From Kocuria tytonis (GTDB lineage: Bacteria; Actinomycetota; Actinomycetes; Actinomycetales; Micrococcaceae), in the NCBI RefSeq assembly GCF_003226895.2, contig NZ_PNJG02000001.1, forward strand, positions 434,001 to 498,000: a stretch of DNA of 64,000 nucleotides, given 5' to 3'. Positions 61,879-64,000 of this stretch are shown here, in pieces; position 1 is the first letter of the stretch, and the number at the start of each line of letters is the position of its first letter. The notes under the pieces were generated by a model, which made no database searches, was not told the DNA's origin, and saw nothing but the letters and a program-made list of their open reading frames with translations. A program made the translations under genes and the position numbers.

Positions 61879-61949
61879 GGTGGGGTGGCCGAGTGGTTAG
61901 GCAGCGGCCTGCAAAGCCGTCAACGCGGGTTCGAATCCCGTCTCCACCT
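61879..61949 (+). tRNA. tRNA-Cys (GCA)
   Basis: 71 nt; acceptor GGTGGGG/CTCCACC, anticodon loop CTGCAAA giving GCA, T-loop GGTTCGAATCC. Confidence 0.97.
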
Positions 61950-61983
61950 CGGTGCAACCACCCGTTCAATTCACGAACATTGA

Positions 61984-62058
61984 GCGCGATTGGCGCAGCG
62001 GTAGCGCGCTTCCCTGACACGGAAGAGGTCACTGGTTCGATCCCAGTATCGCGCACCA
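61984..62058 (+). tRNA. tRNA-Val (GAC), CCA encoded
   Basis: Acceptor GCGCGAT/ATCGCGC, anticodon loop CTGACAC giving GAC (reads GUC and GUU). The 3' CCA is in the genome, unlike its CAC sister. The two genes differ at only about four positions, all in the anticodon arm. Confidence 0.97.
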
Positions 62059-62061
62059 GAG

Positions 62062-62093
62062 GAAAACCCCGGAACTCACGTTCCGGGGTTTTC
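62062..62093 (+). terminator. Intrinsic terminator of the tRNA cluster
   Basis: GAAAACCCCGGAAC and its exact complement form a 14-bp stem around TCAC, ending in TTTTC. It also faces the 3' end of the MerR gene on the other strand. Confidence 0.9.
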
Positions 62094-62117
62094 TCATGCC
62101 CTCCGCCCTGCTCCGTC

Positions 62118-62837
62118 CTACCGCCCAGTGGTGTGAGCACCCAGCACGGAGTGGGAGGTGTGGCCCAGGGCCCGCAGGATCCTGGTCAGGCGGTCGTAGG
62201 CGACCATTCCCCGCACCGCGCGGGCTACCACCACGTCCCGAGAGGGCTCCCCGTTCTCCGCCGCACCCTTCTCTTCTGTGACTCTCTCCCCTGCCGGGGC
62301 CGCGGCCTTCGGCCCTGGTTCCCCCAGCGTGTGGACGTCCACCCGGGCGAGCTCGTCCAGTGCCCGCCCGTAGCGCAGCAGCACCTCACGGGACACGGGT
62401 GTGCCGTCTCGCCGCCACCTCGCGAGCAGCTCGGCCAGGGCATCCCGGGGACCGCTGCTGATGTCCGGCCACCCCAGCGTCTCCAGCAGATCCGACACCA
62501 TCGGATCCTCCGGCGGACCCGGCCGGTCACCACGGCCCGTGGCGGTCCCCGCGTTGACGGTCAGTTCCGTGGCGAGGGCCTGGGCGATCTCGAGGGCATC
62601 CACCACGGGCCGCTGCGGATCGTCGATGACCCGGCACAGCTCACGGAGATCAGGAATCGACGCCCCGGCCTCCTCGCGCAGCACCCGGATGAGTTGCAGC
62701 CGCTCCACGTGCTCGCGGCCGTAGTCCTGGCGCGTGGCGGTGATGCGTGTCCCGGCGGGGAGAAGTCTCTCGCGGCGGTAGTACTTGATGCTGGCTGCGG
62801 AGATCCCCGCAGTCTGTGCGAGTTTGCTGAGGAGCAT
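62118..62837 (-). CDS. MerR-family transcriptional regulator
   Basis: 239 aa from the ATG at 62837 (AAGGAAGGGAG upstream). The MerR helix-turn-helix and wing occupy residues 1-70 (LLSKLAQTAGISAASIKYYR, then REHVERLQLIRVL). The long C-terminal region lacks paired metal-binding cysteines and is not a known ligand fold, so it probably senses a small organic signal or protein. It is divergent from the DUF2306 membrane gene across a 117-base region containing a palindrome, so it likely controls that gene and itself. Confidence 0.87.
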   Translation of the reverse strand: MLLSKLAQTAGISAASIKYYRRERLLPAGTRITATRQDYGREHVERLQLIRVLREEAGASIPDLRELCRVIDDPQRPVVDALEIAQALATELTVNAGTATGRGDRPGPPEDPMVSDLLETLGWPDISSGPRDALAELLARWRRDGTPVSREVLLRYGRALDELARVDVHTLGEPGPKAAAPAGERVTEEKGAAENGEPSRDVVVARAVRGMVAYDRLTRILRALGHTSHSVLGAHTTGR

Positions 62838-62931
62838 GGCTCCCTTCCTTTCCCCGTGGCCCGGAGGCCGCGGCACCGGGCCCGTGCATGGATAGTGGAC
62901 CGCGCCCCGAAGATCTTGATGGCGGGAGGTG

Positions 62932-62946
62932 GATAGCATAACTATC
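62932..62946. promoter_or_regulatory. Palindromic operator between MerR and DUF2306 genes
   Basis: GATAG-CATAA-CTATC overlaps the TATCTT -10 box of the plus-strand gene; another GATAG occurs at 62891-62895. A TTGATG at 62916-62921 stands 21 bases before the -10, the overlong spacer typical of MerR-activated promoters. Confidence 0.55.
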
Positions 62947-62948
62947 TT
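62943..62948 (+). promoter_or_regulatory. Probable -10 box of the DUF2306 gene
   Basis: TATCTT ends 6 nt before the ATG at 62955; leaderless arrangement. Confidence 0.5.
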
Positions 62949-62954
62949 CGAGGC

Positions 62955-63443
62955 ATGAGCCACTTCACACCGCTGATCGCCCTCCACGCCTCCTGCGCCC
63001 TCTACGTCCTCCTGGTGGGCCCCGTGCAGCTGCTGCGCCGCCCCCGCGACCGCGCCCACAGGATTCTTGGCGTCTCGTGGGTGGCAGTCATGGTGGTCAA
63101 CTGCGTGACCTCCTTCTTCATCCATCCCCAGGGCCTCACCTGGCTGCACGGGCTCGCGGCCTTCACCCTCTTCTCCGTGGGACTGGCCATCTGGGGCATC
63201 ACCCACGGAAACGTGGCCATGCACCGGCGCAACATGCTGGGCTGCTACCTGGGCACTCTCGTGGCGTTCGGCTTTGCGGTGGGTGTGCCCACGCGGGCCA
63301 TCCCCCAGACTCTCACCAGCGCCCCGGCGGTTCTGCTGGGCAGCGCGCTGGGCCTCGCCGTGCTGGCCGGCGCGTGGAGTGCCACGATCATCCGCACCTG
63401 CTGGGCACCCGGGACCAGCCACGCCCCGGGGCGCGGCGCGTGA
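62955..63443 (+). CDS. DUF2306-like membrane protein
   Basis: 162 aa with four transmembrane helices (about residues 5-27, 39-57, 66-84, 98-117, and a fifth near 125-148). The pattern of HASCALYVLLVGPVQLL, a RAHRILG segment and MHRRNMLGCYLG, with conserved His residues in the helices, fits the DUF2306 family of small membrane proteins, possibly heme- or quinone-related. No function is established. It is divergent from the MerR gene that probably regulates it. Confidence 0.78.
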   Translation: MSHFTPLIALHASCALYVLLVGPVQLLRRPRDRAHRILGVSWVAVMVVNCVTSFFIHPQGLTWLHGLAAFTLFSVGLAIWGITHGNVAMHRRNMLGCYLGTLVAFGFAVGVPTRAIPQTLTSAPAVLLGSALGLAVLAGAWSATIIRTCWAPGTSHAPGRGA

Positions 63444-63498
63444 GGCGCGTGCTGCGGCCGAGGCCGACGAGCGGCGTCGTTCCCCGGAGGCGGGGGAA

Positions 63499-64000
63499 TC
63501 AGCTCTCGGTGCCGTCCACCACGCCCACGGCGACGGCGAGGTCCTGCCAGCTCATGCCCACGCACTTGAACACGCGGGGCCGGGAGCGGTCCACGGCGAC
63601 CGCGCCGGTGACCACGTCCGCGAGGGGCACGAGGTCCTCCTCGATGAGCGCGCCCTCCGCCACGGCCTGCACGACGTCCCCGGCCTCGCGCAGCGCCGTG
63701 CCGCGGTCCTCCACGACCACCTGCGCCCTGCCCATCAGCGCGGCGTCCAGTTCCCGGGCGTCCGGCTCGTGGGATCCCATGGCGACGACGCACGCCGCGT
63801 CCCGGACCAGCGCGCCGTCGAACAGGGGCTCCGCGGCGGAGGTGGCGCACACGACGACGTCCGCGTCCCGGACGTCCTCCGCCGTCCCGGCGCGCGCGGC
63901 CAGCCCGAGCCGTTGCGCGTGCTCCACCGCGGCCGCGACCTTCTCGGGGCTGCGACCGCACACCACCACCTCCGAGAAGTCCCGCACGTCCGCGAACGCC
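63499..64000 (-). CDS. Ornithine cyclodeaminase/mu-crystallin family protein (partial, C-terminal part)
   Basis: The 5' end lies beyond the window. The visible 167 codons cover the Rossmann domain: VVVCGRSPEKVAAAVEHA, ADVVVCATSAAEPLFDG, VVAMGSHEPDARELDAAL and VFKCVGMSWQDLAVA at the end, all typical of the OCD/mu-crystallin family. Members include ornithine cyclodeaminase, alanine dehydrogenase and ketimine reductases; the substrate cannot be told from this half. The stop faces the DUF2306 gene with a short TTCCCC/GGGGAA hairpin between them. Confidence 0.88.
   Translation of the reverse strand, partial: AFADVRDFSEVVVCGRSPEKVAAAVEHAQRLGLAARAGTAEDVRDADVVVCATSAAEPLFDGALVRDAACVVAMGSHEPDARELDAALMGRAQVVVEDRGTALREAGDVVQAVAEGALIEEDLVPLADVVTGAVAVDRSRPRVFKCVGMSWQDLAVAVGVVDGTES

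Noticed and set aside
63423-63499. Small GC hairpin TTCCCC/GGGGAA between the DUF2306 and OCD genes as a strong terminator
   Set aside because: The stem is short with no T-run; noted in the OCD entry but not listed as a separate feature.

Overview
The window is 64 kb of very GC-rich chromosome, densely packed with housekeeping genes. It shows no insertion sequence, prophage, CRISPR array or integrase. The gene order (whiA-yvcK-rapZ-uvrC, hisF-hisI-trpE...trpA-lgt-gltBD-pyk, polA next to an ANTAR response regulator and rpsA), the frequent GTG starts, 4-base start/stop overlaps and Actinobacteria-type proteins (WhiA, Eis-like acetyltransferase, PdtaR-like regulator, DUF3516 helicase) point to the Micrococcales. 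My best guess is a Kocuria-like member of the Micrococcaceae. That is inference: no rRNA gene lies in the window.

Layout. 1-5,770 (minus): the whiA start, yvcK, rapZ, uvrC, a PlsC acyltransferase and a HAD phosphatase. 5,765-15,872: uvrA, a MarR/MFS drug-efflux pair divergent from a metallo-hydrolase/BASS transporter pair, then a Ski2-like helicase. 15,873-22,213: a SatD-like/membrane-protein pair behind a perfect palindrome, two tandem TerC genes (one with a probable yybP-ykoY-type leader), and uvrB. 22,431-35,047: coaE, a BCCT transporter fused to a degenerate CoaE-like domain, a YigZ-family protein, rpsA, an Eis-like acetyltransferase, polA, a PdtaR-like regulator, tRNA-Leu and pyk. 35,368-51,066 (minus): gltD and gltB, then lgt, trpA, a trpC-trpB fusion, two trp-linked membrane proteins, trpE, hisI, hisF, hisG and hisE. 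51,167-56,035 (minus): a riboflavin operon (ribH, ribA, a ribE-ribB fusion, ribD, a RibM/PnuC-type transporter) behind an FMN riboswitch. 56,110-61,173 (minus): rpe, rsmB, fmt, def and a RecB-like nuclease. 61,412-64,000: four tRNA genes, a MerR/DUF2306 divergent pair and the 3' part of an ornithine-cyclodeaminase-family gene.

How the genes work together. All three UvrABC components plus DNA polymerase I are present, so nucleotide-excision repair is almost completely encoded here. Tryptophan and histidine genes share one overlapping transcription unit that continues into the lipoprotein transferase lgt; trpD, trpG and trpF and the remaining his genes must lie elsewhere. The riboflavin operon makes every enzyme from GTP to riboflavin except the unidentified phosphatase, under FMN control. 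GltBD supplies glutamate, and Pyk and Rpe belong to central carbon metabolism.

Most notable observations: (1) a BCCT osmolyte transporter with a C-terminal pseudo dephospho-CoA kinase, overlapping the genuine coaE; (2) a TrpC-TrpB fusion; (3) a riboflavin synthase-DHBP synthase (RibE-RibB) fusion with GTP cyclohydrolase II left separate; (4) a recurrent TANNNT box 6-7 nt before the start codon of at least nine genes, suggesting leaderless mRNAs, including uvrA, uvrB and polA. Coordinates were checked for reading-frame consistency; positions inside long homopolymer runs may be off by one.
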